Of a stretch of 64,000 nt of DNA, positions 52,362 through 60,479 are shown one piece after another. Position numbers and translations under genes: made by a program. The stretch's first letter is position 1. Each line of letters begins with the position of its first letter. The notes below the pieces were generated by a model. It was not told where the DNA came from. It ran no database searches and worked only from the letters and a program-made list of their open reading frames with translations. This stretch comes from CAYWJT01 sp964458655 (lineage in GTDB: Bacteria; Acidobacteriota; Aminicenantia; Aminicenantales; Saccharicenantaceae): the NCBI GenBank assembly GCA_964458655.1, contig CAYWJT010000004.1, positions 9,953-73,952 on the forward strand. Reading direction: 5' to 3'.

Positions 52362-54257
52362 TTGAAAAAGACGCTGTTCGTCGGCGCGGTCGTCACGGCG
52401 GCGGCCATGATCGCGGCCGCGGTCGCGGCCCAGGAAGCTTACCGGCCGGGCAGCCCGCACAAGATGTACACGGTGGGCGGGGTCAGGCACGGCGCGAGCT
52501 TCTTCCCCAAGGCGGATTATCCCTTCACCAGGCCCCGGACACCGGGCGAGATGGACTTCGCCCATTACCACACATACGACGAAGTCGTCTTCTTCCTGAA
52601 GAAGTGGGCGGCCGACTTCCCCGGGATCGTGGAGCTTTATTCGGTGGGCAAGAGCTTCGAGGGCCGCGATATCTGGCAGGTCACGATCACGAACAAGTCG
52701 ACCGGACCGGACACGGACAAGCCGGCCATGTACATCGAGGGCAACCGGCACTCGGGCGAGGTCACGGCCGCCGAGTCCGCCCTCTGGTTCGCCCATCATC
52801 TCGTCGCGAACTACGGGAAGGACCCGGAAATAACCCGGCTCGTGGACGGATGCGCCTTCTATGTGCGCGTCAAGAACAACCCCGACGGCTCGGAGCTTTA
52901 CCTGAACACGGCCCAATCGAACCGGAGCACGGTCCGGCCTTACGACGACGACCGTGACGGCCTGCTCGACGAGGACCCGCCCGAAGACCTCGACGGCGAC
53001 GGCTTCATACTGCAGATGAGGAAGAAGGTCGGGCCCGGCAAGGGCAACATGGTCATCGACCCGCAGGACCAGTCGGGCCGGCTGCTGAGGCGAGCCCCCG
53101 CGGGCCAGGGCGACTACCAGGTCTGGCCCGAGGGCGTGGATAACGACGGCGACGGCCGTTTCAACGAGGACGGCGTCGGCGGGCTCGACCTGCACCGGAA
53201 CTACCCGGAGAACTGGCGTCCCATGCCCGGGCTGGACCGCACCGGCCGGGGCTGGACCCAGGGCGGGGCGGGCGAGTATCCGCTGTCCGAGGTCGAGACC
53301 AGGCTGGTCTTCCTGTTCCTGCTCGAGCACCCCAACGTGTCGGTCGTCCAGACCATGGACACGACCGTCCCCATGCTTCTCCACGGGCCCTCGACCAGCC
53401 GCATGGACGAGGCCATGTTCCCCGAGGACCTTAAGATCTATCGCTACTTGGACGAGCAGGGCAGAAAGATAACCGGCTATCCCAACGCCGGCGACACCTA
53501 CTGGGACTACGCCAACCTCGGCCGCGGCGACCGCGACATGGAGGCCATGGCCAGGGAGATGGGCTTCGACCTGCCGCGCGAGCCCCAGGGCCGGCCGCTG
53601 TTCGGCCATTCCCCGGACTTCGGCTATCTCTATTACGGAGCGGTCTGGTACGGCGACGAGCTCTGGAACGGCGGCCGGGTCAGGGACTACGACGGCGACG
53701 GCCGGGTGAGCGAGCTCGAAAGTTTGCGCTACATCGACGAGGACCTGGGCGGGCGCTACTTCAAGCCCTGGACCAAGTTCACGCACCCGACCCTGGGCGA
53801 GGTCGAGGTCGGCGGCTTCAACCCCAAGTTCTGGCGCCAGAACCCTCCGGTCGAGCTGCTCGAGGAATGGGCGGAAAAAGAGGCCAGGTTCAACCTCTTC
53901 CTGGCGAAGTCGCTGCCGCGGGCGAAGATAGTCTCGGTCGAGGCCAGGCCGGTGAAGAAGTCCGCCGACACCTTCGAGGTCAGCGCCGTTTTCACCAACG
54001 AGGGCTTCCTGCCGACGGCCCTGAAGATGGCCGACCGGGTCAAGATCGTCAGGCCGGATACGGCGGAGCTGCGCCTGCCGCCGGGCCTTGAGCTCGTCTC
54101 GGGCCGGGGCCGCCAGGAGATCGGCTACCTGTCGCAGAACGAGAAGAAACAGGTCAAGTGGACCGTCAAGGTCAAGCCCGGGGCCGCCGGTGAAGCCGAG
54201 GTCGTCCTGCTCTCGACCAGGGGAGGCGTGGCCAGGGCGAAGGCCAGGATCGGCTGA
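52362..54257 (+). CDS. Secreted M14-family zinc carboxypeptidase-like protein
   Basis: A 631-residue exported protein. The start is TTG 52362 with an AGGAGG Shine-Dalgarno; the resulting signal peptide (KKTLFVGAVVTAAAMIAAA, cleaved near AAQ) is convincing. The M14 domain has NRHSGEV (H130, E133), LDLHRNYP (R279) and a possible general base in GDELWN (E433). The third zinc ligand (usually His) is not obvious; Asp 333 occupies that area. Four DxDxDG calcium-type loops occur at about 195, 210, 260 and 442. The C terminus is an immunoglobulin-like region (about 520-631). Probably digests peptides outside the cytoplasm; metal site uncertain. Single gene. Confidence 0.82.
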   Translation: MKKTLFVGAVVTAAAMIAAAVAAQEAYRPGSPHKMYTVGGVRHGASFFPKADYPFTRPRTPGEMDFAHYHTYDEVVFFLKKWAADFPGIVELYSVGKSFEGRDIWQVTITNKSTGPDTDKPAMYIEGNRHSGEVTAAESALWFAHHLVANYGKDPEITRLVDGCAFYVRVKNNPDGSELYLNTAQSNRSTVRPYDDDRDGLLDEDPPEDLDGDGFILQMRKKVGPGKGNMVIDPQDQSGRLLRRAPAGQGDYQVWPEGVDNDGDGRFNEDGVGGLDLHRNYPENWRPMPGLDRTGRGWTQGGAGEYPLSEVETRLVFLFLLEHPNVSVVQTMDTTVPMLLHGPSTSRMDEAMFPEDLKIYRYLDEQGRKITGYPNAGDTYWDYANLGRGDRDMEAMAREMGFDLPREPQGRPLFGHSPDFGYLYYGAVWYGDELWNGGRVRDYDGDGRVSELESLRYIDEDLGGRYFKPWTKFTHPTLGEVEVGGFNPKFWRQNPPVELLEEWAEKEARFNLFLAKSLPRAKIVSVEARPVKKSADTFEVSAVFTNEGFLPTALKMADRVKIVRPDTAELRLPPGLELVSGRGRQEIGYLSQNEKKQVKWTVKVKPGAAGEAEVVLLSTRGGVARAKARIG

Positions 54258-54272
54258 CCGGTCTCCCGGGCT

Positions 54273-55625
54273 TCACAGCCCGTAAATCTTCATCTTATAG
54301 CCGAGCATGCGCTCGGTGATGCCCAGGGCCCTGGCCGCCCGGCTCTTGACGTTGCCGTTCTCGCTGAGGGCTCGGCGTATCTCGCGTATCTCCAGGCGCC
54401 TGACCTTTTCGGGCAGGGAGCCGCTTTCGGGCTCCAGACCGGCCTCCGACTTCCCGGGCGGGAAAAGGGGCAGGTCCCTGGTCGTGAGCAGTTCGCTGTC
54501 CGCGAAGACGACCGCCCTCTCGAGGATGTTCTCGAGCTCCCGGACGTTGCCCGGATAGGAGTGGTTCGTCAGGAGCGCCATGGCCTCCTTGGAGATGCCT
54601 TCGACCTTCTTGCCTTCCCGCCCCGCGTATTTCCTGATGAAAAAGTCGGCCAGCGGCGGGATGTCCTGCTTCCTTTCGCGCAGGGGCGGTATGGTTATAT
54701 GGATCACGTTCAGCCTGTAGAAAAGGTCGGGCCTGAACTTGCCGGCCCTGGTCAATTCGCCCAGGTCCATGTTGCTGGCCGCGATTATCCGGACGTCGGC
54801 CCTCTCCGGCCGGCTCGAGCCCAGCCGGTAGAATTCCCGGTCCTGCAGGAAACGCAGCAACTTGGCCTGCAAGTGCAGGGGCATGTCGCCTATCTCGTCC
54901 AAGAGGACCGTGCCGCCGTCGGCGGCCTCGAACTTGCCCGTCTTCCTTTCGTGGGCGCCGGTGAAGGCGCCTTTCTCCGAGCCGAAAAGCTCGCTTTCGA
55001 TGAGCGTCTCCGGCAGCGAAGGCAGGTTGACGGCTATGAACGGCCCGTTTTTCCGCCGCGACGAATAGTGGATGGTCTTGGCCACGAGCTCCTTGCCGGT
55101 GCCCGTCTCGCCCGAGAGCAGGACGGTCGCGTCGCTTTGCGAGGCCCTGGCGACGAGCCGGGCGACCTCCTCCATGGCCGGCGACGCGAAGACGAAGTTC
55201 TTGAAGCTGAACTTCTCCTCGAGCCTCGCCCGCAGCTCGGCTACCTCCCTGCGGAGCTTGTGCCTCTCGAGCGCCCGCTCCAGCACGAGCAGCAGCCGGT
55301 CGAAGTCTACCGGCTTGACGATGAAATCGTAGGCGCCTTTCTTGACTGCTTCCACGGCCCGCTCGATGTTGCCGAAGGCGGTCACCATGACCGGCGTGAC
55401 CAGAGGGTTTGCGGCCAGCATGTCCTCTATGACCTCGATACCCGTTTCCCTCCCCAGCTGGTAGTCGACGACGGCCGCTTCGACCGGCCGGCCGGCGACG
55501 GCCTGGGCCGCCTCCGCCCGGGAAGAAGCCTCGAGCACGGCGTAGCCCCTGGCTTCCAGGTTGCTCCTGATGAGTCTCCTTTGCAGTTGGTCGTCCTCGA
55601 CCACTAGGATCAACGCTCTGTTCAT
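54273..55625 (-). CDS. Sigma54-dependent response regulator, NtrC family
   Basis: A 450-residue activator with receiver (phosphoacceptor in AAVVDYQL near 50), AAA+ and Fis-type helix-turn-helix domains. The AAA+ part has Walker A GETGTGKE, the sigma54-contact loop GAFTGAHERK, and DEIGDMPLHLQ. The C-terminal segment RALSENGNVKSRAARALGITERMLGYKM is a Fis HTH. The ATG at 55623-55625 lies one base after the kinase stop. It is probably phosphorylated by the neighbouring kinase and acts at the sigma54 promoter ahead of this operon. A longer frame upstream is not used. Confidence 0.93.
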   Translation of the reverse strand: MNRALILVVEDDQLQRRLIRSNLEARGYAVLEASSRAEAAQAVAGRPVEAAVVDYQLGRETGIEVIEDMLAANPLVTPVMVTAFGNIERAVEAVKKGAYDFIVKPVDFDRLLLVLERALERHKLRREVAELRARLEEKFSFKNFVFASPAMEEVARLVARASQSDATVLLSGETGTGKELVAKTIHYSSRRKNGPFIAVNLPSLPETLIESELFGSEKGAFTGAHERKTGKFEAADGGTVLLDEIGDMPLHLQAKLLRFLQDREFYRLGSSRPERADVRIIAASNMDLGELTRAGKFRPDLFYRLNVIHITIPPLRERKQDIPPLADFFIRKYAGREGKKVEGISKEAMALLTNHSYPGNVRELENILERAVVFADSELLTTRDLPLFPPGKSEAGLEPESGSLPEKVRRLEIREIRRALSENGNVKSRAARALGITERMLGYKMKIYGL

Positions 55626-55626
55626 G

Positions 55627-56883
55627 TCACGCCTCCGGGAGTCTGACCAGGAACCTGGCCCCTTTCCTATCGGGGCCGGGTGCCGCGGACACGGCGCCTC
55701 CGTGGGCCTCGACCGTTCTCTTGACCAGGTAAAGTCCGATGCCCAGGCCGGAGGTCTTGGTCGAGAAGAATGGCTCAAAAACGCGGGCCAGGTCCTCCTC
55801 CGGTATGCCCGGGCCGTGGTCGCTGACCGCTATTTCCACGCTCCTGCGTGAGGCGCGCGCCTCGACTTCGACCGGTCCCTCTTCGGACGCCTCCAGGGCG
55901 TTTCTGATCAGGTTGATGAGGGCCCGCGTCAGCGAATCCGCGTCGCCGTAGACGGCCAGGCCTCCTTCCGATCTTATGGAAACGCGTCCACCGGAGCCGG
56001 GGGCTTCGCGCTCCACGGCGTCCCTAGCGGCCGCCAGGATGTCGGCGACGGCTAGGCGGCGGCGTTCCCCGCGAAAAGGCCTGGCCGCGGTCGAGAAGAG
56101 GTCGACGGTCCGGGCCATCTTGTCTATCTCGGCCCGGCCCAGCCTGACGTCTTCCTTCATATCTCCGGGCGCCTTTTGGAGCAAGAGCTCGAAGAGCAGG
56201 GCCAGGCTGTTGAGGGGGTTCTTGACCTCGTGAGCGACGCCCGAGGTCAGGGCGGAAACCTCGCGGAAGTGCTCTTTCTCCCTGCGCTCCATCTCGAGCT
56301 CGACGGACTTGTCGATGTACCTGGCTTGGAGGAGCGATACGCCCCGCAGGAAGGCCGCCCCTGCCAGCACCAGCAGGAGCAGGGTGAGCAGGGCCGTCCT
56401 CCGGGCCGCGGCCAGCATACCGTCCATCGGCGCCAGTCCGTAACCGAGGAAGAGGTAGCGGCGGTTGCCGTCCGCGGTCGCGATTTCGCGGAACACGCTG
56501 AACACCCGGCCGACCGGGGAATCGATGACGGCCGGCCTGCCCGCAAAAGTGTTCTCCGCCGAAAGCGGCAGATAGCCCTCGTAGCTCGAATCCCAGGCAA
56601 GGACGTTCCTGTCGCGGTCGAGAAGCGCCAGGAAATAGACCGACTGGCGTTCTGAGATTATGCGTATTATGTCGGCGGCCGCGAAGCCTTCCTCGAGCAG
56701 ATGGCCGGCCGCCGCCTGCAATATGTCGGCGGTGGCTTCCAACTGTCCCCTGACCAGCGTTTCCGTCCTGCGGCCGAGGGCGCGCTGATTCAGGAAGGAG
56801 GAAACGGCGAAGAAGGCCGTCAGGCCGACGAAAGGGACGAGGAAAGAGAGCCAGACCCCTTTTCTTTTCAATATGTCGCTCAC
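55627..56883 (-). CDS. Membrane histidine kinase
   Basis: A 418-residue sensor kinase. Two membrane segments (about 8-30 and 160-185) flank a periplasmic domain of about 130 residues resembling a PAS/Cache fold (FLALLDRDRNVLAWDSSYEG). No HAMP is evident. The dimerisation His is in SGVAHEVKNPLN near 228, followed by the ATPase boxes NLIRNALEAS, DHGPGIPEED and FEPFFSTKTSGLGIGL. The GTG at 56881-56883 overlaps the previous stop by four bases; an earlier GTG at 56916 would extend further into that gene. It pairs with the sigma54 regulator. Confidence 0.9.
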   Translation of the reverse strand: MSDILKRKGVWLSFLVPFVGLTAFFAVSSFLNQRALGRRTETLVRGQLEATADILQAAAGHLLEEGFAAADIIRIISERQSVYFLALLDRDRNVLAWDSSYEGYLPLSAENTFAGRPAVIDSPVGRVFSVFREIATADGNRRYLFLGYGLAPMDGMLAAARRTALLTLLLLVLAGAAFLRGVSLLQARYIDKSVELEMERREKEHFREVSALTSGVAHEVKNPLNSLALLFELLLQKAPGDMKEDVRLGRAEIDKMARTVDLFSTAARPFRGERRRLAVADILAAARDAVEREAPGSGGRVSIRSEGGLAVYGDADSLTRALINLIRNALEASEEGPVEVEARASRRSVEIAVSDHGPGIPEEDLARVFEPFFSTKTSGLGIGLYLVKRTVEAHGGAVSAAPGPDRKGARFLVRLPEA

Positions 56884-57302
56884 CTTCGCGGGCCGCGCTT
56901 CAACCCGCCTCTCCACATCGGGAAACCCCTGACGTCCCTGACGGTGACGGTTTCCCCGCGGAAGCGCAGCTCGCGGGCGATAAGGACCGTGCCCCCGCCC
57001 GTGTCCGTCACCAGCGAGCCGACGACCCGGACCTTCTCGCCCTGATGGATGTCCCGGTTGAAGAACCAGTCGGGGCCGACCTCCACCCGGTATTCCTCAC
57101 CTGTCCTGTCCGCGACCACCCGGACCATCAGGAAGCGGGCGTTGTCCTTGTAGCGGGGCTCGAAGGCGACGGCCTCGACCCGGCCTTCGACGCGGACCTC
57201 TTTGTCCACGTTGTAGAAAGCCCCGGCGGTCTGGCCGCCGTACAGAACGACGCTCAATGCCGCCAGCGTCAATACCACCGCCGGTATTGTTCTTGAGAGC
57301 AT
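56880..57302 (-). CDS. Exported OB-like small protein of the kinase operon
   Basis: A 140-residue protein with a signal peptide (MLSRTIPAVVLTLAALSVVLYGG). The mature part alternates beta-like strands (EVRVEGRVEAVAFEPRY, FLMVRVVADRTGEEYRVEVGPDWF, EKVRVVGSLV, TVLIARELRFRGETVTVRD), which suggests an OB or similar small barrel. There is no catalytic motif. The ATG at 57300-57302 has an AAAGGAG upstream. It lies five bases after the outer-membrane barrel gene and before the kinase, so it may be a periplasmic ligand-binding or sensory partner. Confidence 0.7.
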   Translation of the reverse strand: MLSRTIPAVVLTLAALSVVLYGGQTAGAFYNVDKEVRVEGRVEAVAFEPRYKDNARFLMVRVVADRTGEEYRVEVGPDWFFNRDIHQGEKVRVVGSLVTDTGGGTVLIARELRFRGETVTVRDVRGFPMWRGGLKRGPRR

Positions 57303-57307
57303 TCCTT

Positions 57308-58480
57308 TCACTCCTTTCGGCCGAATGGGGCGTTCCATTCGAGACCGGCCTGGAAGTAGGAGCTCTTCCAAACGAAGTGGGGGTCGGTGGAGCGGTTGTC
57401 GACATGGCCGGCACCCAGGTAAACGGCGAACCTGCGGAAGGCCCTTTCGACGCGGACGCCGACGAGGTGGCGCCGGTCGCCCCTGGTCGTGCCGAGCGAA
57501 GTGCCGTCAAGCGCCATGCTTTCGACCCCGGGAAAGTTCCTGTCCAGGAAAGTATAGTTCATTTTCATCTCGATGTCCCAGGCGATCTCCAGCGTGAGCT
57601 GGCCGCCCGCCTGCCGGCCTTCCCAGGAGAAGTCGTCCAGGCTCGGGTTTGCGACATAATAGAATTCCTCGACCGACTGGAAAGGGCTGCCGCCGGTTAA
57701 GGTCCATCTTTGCTCGAAAGACGCGGCCAAACCGGCGCGGTCGCCGAGCGCCTGGGCGATGGACCCGGAAGCGCTGAGATAGCCGAGGCCCGCGCCGCCG
57801 CCGGCCGCGCTGTACCTGGGCAAAAAGCCGTGGCCGCCGCGGTAGCCCATGGACCCGGCCGGTTGGCCCGGCGGCGGTTCTTCGATGGAAGGCAGGAACG
57901 GATGCAGGAAGTATTTGTAACCGAAACCCGCGCCGGCTTTCAGCGTCGTGCCTGTCCGGAGATACTTGTCCAGGCTGAGCGCGAGGACCTGGTTCAGGTA
58001 GTCGAACAGAGGGTCCCTGAAGGCCCGGCCGCGGCCCTGCCAGCGCAGGTTCAGGATGGACGAAGGCGACACATAGGTCTTGAAGGCGGCGTCGAGGTCC
58101 AGGCCCAGCGAGGAAAAGGCGGCGTATTCGCCCCCGAAAAGCGAGCCGGAGGCGTTCAGGGCCAGTTGCCAGGCGCTGCGCCTGCCCGATGGTTTCAGGT
58201 AATCAAACCCTAGGCCGCCGCTGAAGAAGCTCAGCCCGGTGTTCTCGTGGAAGCGGGCGTAGCTGAGGTCGCAGGCCCAGGACAAGCCCGGGCCGCCGCT
58301 GTCGAGAGACAGTGAAAAGCCGGAAACACGGTCGGCGACGGCCTCGGCCGTCCGGAACAGGTTGCCCGTGAAATGCTGGTCGAAGGATAGATAGAACACG
58401 CCGGCTTCGGCTGAGAAAGCGATAGACAGGGCCGCCACACCGGCGGCGACGACCCTCGACAGACCGCGTCCGTTCATCAT
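57308..58480 (-). CDS. Outer-membrane beta-barrel protein
   Basis: A 390-residue protein with a signal peptide (GRGLSRVVAAGVAALSIAFSAEA) followed by many short amphipathic beta strands rich in Tyr, Trp, Phe and Gly, e.g. WQLALNASGSLFGGEY, TLKAGAGFGYKYFLHPF and FAVYLGAGHVDN, and a Phe/Trp-rich C-terminal strand (SSYFQAGLEWNAPFG). This is the layout of a porin-like barrel. ATG codons at 58480 and 58477 are both possible (GGAAAGG upstream). First gene of the sigma54 operon. No specific family is recognised. Confidence 0.72.
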   Translation of the reverse strand: MMNGRGLSRVVAAGVAALSIAFSAEAGVFYLSFDQHFTGNLFRTAEAVADRVSGFSLSLDSGGPGLSWACDLSYARFHENTGLSFFSGGLGFDYLKPSGRRSAWQLALNASGSLFGGEYAAFSSLGLDLDAAFKTYVSPSSILNLRWQGRGRAFRDPLFDYLNQVLALSLDKYLRTGTTLKAGAGFGYKYFLHPFLPSIEEPPPGQPAGSMGYRGGHGFLPRYSAAGGGAGLGYLSASGSIAQALGDRAGLAASFEQRWTLTGGSPFQSVEEFYYVANPSLDDFSWEGRQAGGQLTLEIAWDIEMKMNYTFLDRNFPGVESMALDGTSLGTTRGDRRHLVGVRVERAFRRFAVYLGAGHVDNRSTDPHFVWKSSYFQAGLEWNAPFGRKE

Positions 58481-58540
58481 GGACCCTTTCCGCGCCGGGC
58501 ATTTTATAAGGTTCCGGCCGACCCTGACATAAGTCCATAA

Positions 58541-58557
58541 AGCAAGGCGCGTGCCAA
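58541..58557 (-). promoter_or_regulatory. Sigma54 (RpoN) promoter for the barrel-OB-kinase-regulator operon
   Basis: Minus-strand TTGGCACG-CGCC-TTGCT is an exact match to the TGGCACG-N4-TTGCW consensus, with GG and GC separated by the required ten bases. The start is expected near 58530, giving a leader of about 50 bases before the barrel ATG. It precedes an operon that encodes its own sigma54 activator. Confidence 0.75.
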
Positions 58558-58619
58558 CAATCATCATGAGCAATATCAACAACATGCGCTCTCGGGCCAG
58601 CCTCCGGCGGACGACCGAG

Positions 58620-58644
58620 TTGTCTCCTCGGGCGACAATATTGT
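58620..58644. promoter_or_regulatory. Candidate upstream activator site of the sigma54 operon
   Basis: TTGTC (58620-58624) faces GACAA (58634-58638), which runs into the palindrome ACAATATTGT (58635-58644). The repeat is 90-115 bases upstream of the predicted sigma54 start, the normal distance for an NtrC-family enhancer. It also lies near the divergent gene at 58715, so it may control both. Confidence 0.4.
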
Positions 58645-58714
58645 AACCTATTTTCGGCCCGATGGAAGAAAGGAATCCAGCCTGCGTCAAAATATTAATG
58701 AAAGGAGAAATGGG

Positions 58715-59086
58715 ATGAGATTCCAAAAAGCAGTCGTGTTCGTTCTTGGGCTTCTCCTGGCCGGCACGTTCGCCGCCGCGCAGCAGGTCAACGTCACCGG
58801 CGACTGGGAGCTGACCATGACGACGCCGAGGGGCGAGATGACGACGGTCTACACCTTCACCCAGGAAGGGGAGAAACTGGCCGTCAAGACGACAGGGAGG
58901 AACGGCGAGGAAATCACCGGCACCGGGACCGTGAAGGGGAACGAGATCGAATGGTCCATCACCCGGAGCACCCCGCGGGGCGAGTTCACGTCCACCTATA
59001 AGGGCAAGGTCGAGGGCGACAAGATGTCGGGGACGGTCGAATTCATGCAGAACCCTATCGAGTGGAAGGCCGTCCGCAAGAAGTAG
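58715..59086 (+). CDS. Small secreted beta-rich protein (lipocalin-like)
   Basis: A 123-residue protein with a signal peptide (MRFQKAVVFVLGLLLAGTFAAAQQ). The mature part has an internal repeat: TTPRGEMTTVYTF near 36-48 and STPRGEFTSTYKG near 81-93, each followed by strands ending in G-x-E/K. It resembles the small lipocalin-like hypothetical proteins common in Acidobacteriota. An AAAGGAG precedes the ATG. It is monocistronic, with a terminator after it, and divergent from the sigma54 operon. Ligand unknown. Confidence 0.75.
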   Translation: MRFQKAVVFVLGLLLAGTFAAAQQVNVTGDWELTMTTPRGEMTTVYTFTQEGEKLAVKTTGRNGEEITGTGTVKGNEIEWSITRSTPRGEFTSTYKGKVEGDKMSGTVEFMQNPIEWKAVRKK

Positions 59087-59120
59087 CTCCCGGACCTGAT
59101 CACGGGCAATTTCAGGGACG

Positions 59121-59172
59121 CCCCTCGAGGGAGGCGGCGGGACCGCCCCTTCCCTTGAGGGGTTTTCTTTTT
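59121..59172 (+). terminator. Rho-independent terminator after the small secreted protein
   Basis: The CCCCTC arm (59121-59126) pairs with GAGGGG (59157-59162), with an inner GGCGG/CCGCC stem, followed by TTTTCTTTTT (59163-59172). It is 35 bases past the stop. The remaining bases to 59362 hold nothing clear. Confidence 0.8.
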
Positions 59173-59362
59173 GCGCCATAGGGCGCTCCGGCCTTCCAGT
59201 TCCATTTTGCCAGCCGTTCGTCTATAATATCGTCTCGAATCGGCTGCTCAACATGGATTGGAGGCCCGGAGGCCTCGGCGGGCTCGTAATTGCAGACAAT
59301 CCCCTTCCCCCTGATGAAACCCGCCGCTTTGCGGCCGCGTTCTTGAGGGCAGGCCCGTTCCT

Positions 59363-59390
59363 GGAAGATTTTAACCTCCTCCTCGTCTAA
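59363..59390 (+). promoter_or_regulatory. ECF-type promoter ahead of the ECF sigma gene
   Basis: GGAAGAT (59363-59369), exactly 16 bases, TCTAA (59386-59390), preceded by CG. This has the spacing and motif of the RpoE-class promoter GGAACTT-N16-TCTRA. The start near 59396 would leave about 26 bases to the ATG at 59422 and would exclude the ATG at 59392. It suggests autoregulation by the encoded sigma factor. Confidence 0.5.
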
Positions 59391-59421
59391 TATGACGCGG
59401 AGGAAAAGTGAGAGCGCTTGC

Positions 59422-59991
59422 ATGGAAGACAGTGAGCTCGTCAGCCTGGCCCGAGAGGGCAGGCCGGGCGCTTACGAAGAGCTTGTGAGAAAGTATGAGG
59501 CTAAAGTGTACTCCATGGCTTTGAACTTCACGCGGAACCGGGAAGAGGCCCTGGACATCGCCCAGGAAGTCTTCCTCAAGGCTTTCCAGGCCCTGCCCGG
59601 CTTCCACGCCAGGTCGGAGTTCGGCACCTGGCTCTACCGGATATCCATAAACCACATCAAGGATGTCCTGCGGAAGAGAAAAAGGTCCGCTGAAGTGTCG
59701 CTCGAGGATGTCGGCGAACAGGCCGCTTCCGCCGGCGACCCGGTCCGGGACACGGAAGAAGCCAGGCAGCAGGAGACCCGCAAAGCGCTCGTGCACCGGG
59801 CCATTGCCGAGCTCCCGGAGAAATACCGGCTGGTCCTGACCCTCAGGGACATCCAGGGCCTGCCTTATGAACGGATAGCGGAGGTCTTGCGGATATCTCC
59901 AGGCACTGTGGACTCGCGTCTGCACAGGGCCCGCAAGCTCCTCCGGACCAGGCTTCTCCCCTATTTGAGAGAAGAAGGAGGGGCGGCATGA
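59422..59991 (+). CDS. ECF sigma factor, RpoE-like
   Basis: A 189-residue alternative sigma factor. Region 2 shows LVRKYEAKVYSMALNFTRNREEALDIAQEVFLKAF and TWLYRISINHIKDVLRKRKR; region 4 shows LPEKYRLVLTLRDIQGLPYERIAEVLRISPGTVDSRLHRARKLLR. The start is the ATG at 59422, supported by the ECF promoter. It is followed with a four-base overlap by its probable anti-sigma factor. The operon continues to a MacAB-type exporter. Confidence 0.93.
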   Translation: MEDSELVSLAREGRPGAYEELVRKYEAKVYSMALNFTRNREEALDIAQEVFLKAFQALPGFHARSEFGTWLYRISINHIKDVLRKRKRSAEVSLEDVGEQAASAGDPVRDTEEARQQETRKALVHRAIAELPEKYRLVLTLRDIQGLPYERIAEVLRISPGTVDSRLHRARKLLRTRLLPYLREEGGAA

Positions 59992-60479
59992 GCTGCAGCA
60001 AGTATGAAAAACTCATAACGAGGTCGCTTGACGGCCGGCTCGACCCGGACCGGGAAAAGAGGCTCCGGCTGCACCTGGAAGCCTGCCCGGCCTGCCGCAG
60101 GGCCGCGGCCGAATACGCCGCTCTCAGGACGACGCTGGCGGCCCAGCGGCTGGAAGAAGCGCCGCCGGCTTCCTTCCGGGCCGCGCTGGCGCGCCGGCTC
60201 GAGGCCGAGCGGGAAGCCGCGCCCCTGGTCTTCTACGAGAAACTCTGCTTCCGAGCCATCCCGGTGTTCCTGGCCCTGGCCGTGCTGGCCGCGTCCATCT
60301 TCATCCTGGCCCCGAAGTCCGGCGAAACACCCTCCTCCGAGATGCTCCTGCTCAGCAGCGAGAATCCCTTCACCGAGACCAGCCGCATCCTGGACGAGCA
60401 GAAACCGGAGAACAGGAACATGATGCTGATCTTCGCTTCCCTGGAGGAGCCGTCGGCCGCGAGGAGGCCGCTGCCATGA
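59988..60479 (+). CDS. Anti-sigma factor, zinc-finger (zf-HC2) membrane protein
   Basis: A 163-residue protein. The N-terminal part has a putative zinc site (Cys3, His29 and CPAC at 33-36, HLEACPACR), the anti-sigma HC2 motif; a membrane helix lies at about 92-110 (VFLALAVLAASIFILA); and the periplasmic tail ends with ASLEEP. It should sequester the sigma factor encoded just before it. The ATGA overlap makes the two proteins stoichiometrically linked. Confidence 0.85.
   Translation: MSCSKYEKLITRSLDGRLDPDREKRLRLHLEACPACRRAAAEYAALRTTLAAQRLEEAPPASFRAALARRLEAEREAAPLVFYEKLCFRAIPVFLALAVLAASIFILAPKSGETPSSEMLLLSSENPFTETSRILDEQKPENRNMMLIFASLEEPSAARRPLP

Noticed and set aside
58481..59179. N-terminal extension of the barrel gene to 59179
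   Set aside because: It is antisense to the 58715 gene, crosses the sigma54 promoter and has a signal peptide only at 58480; the shorter start is correct.
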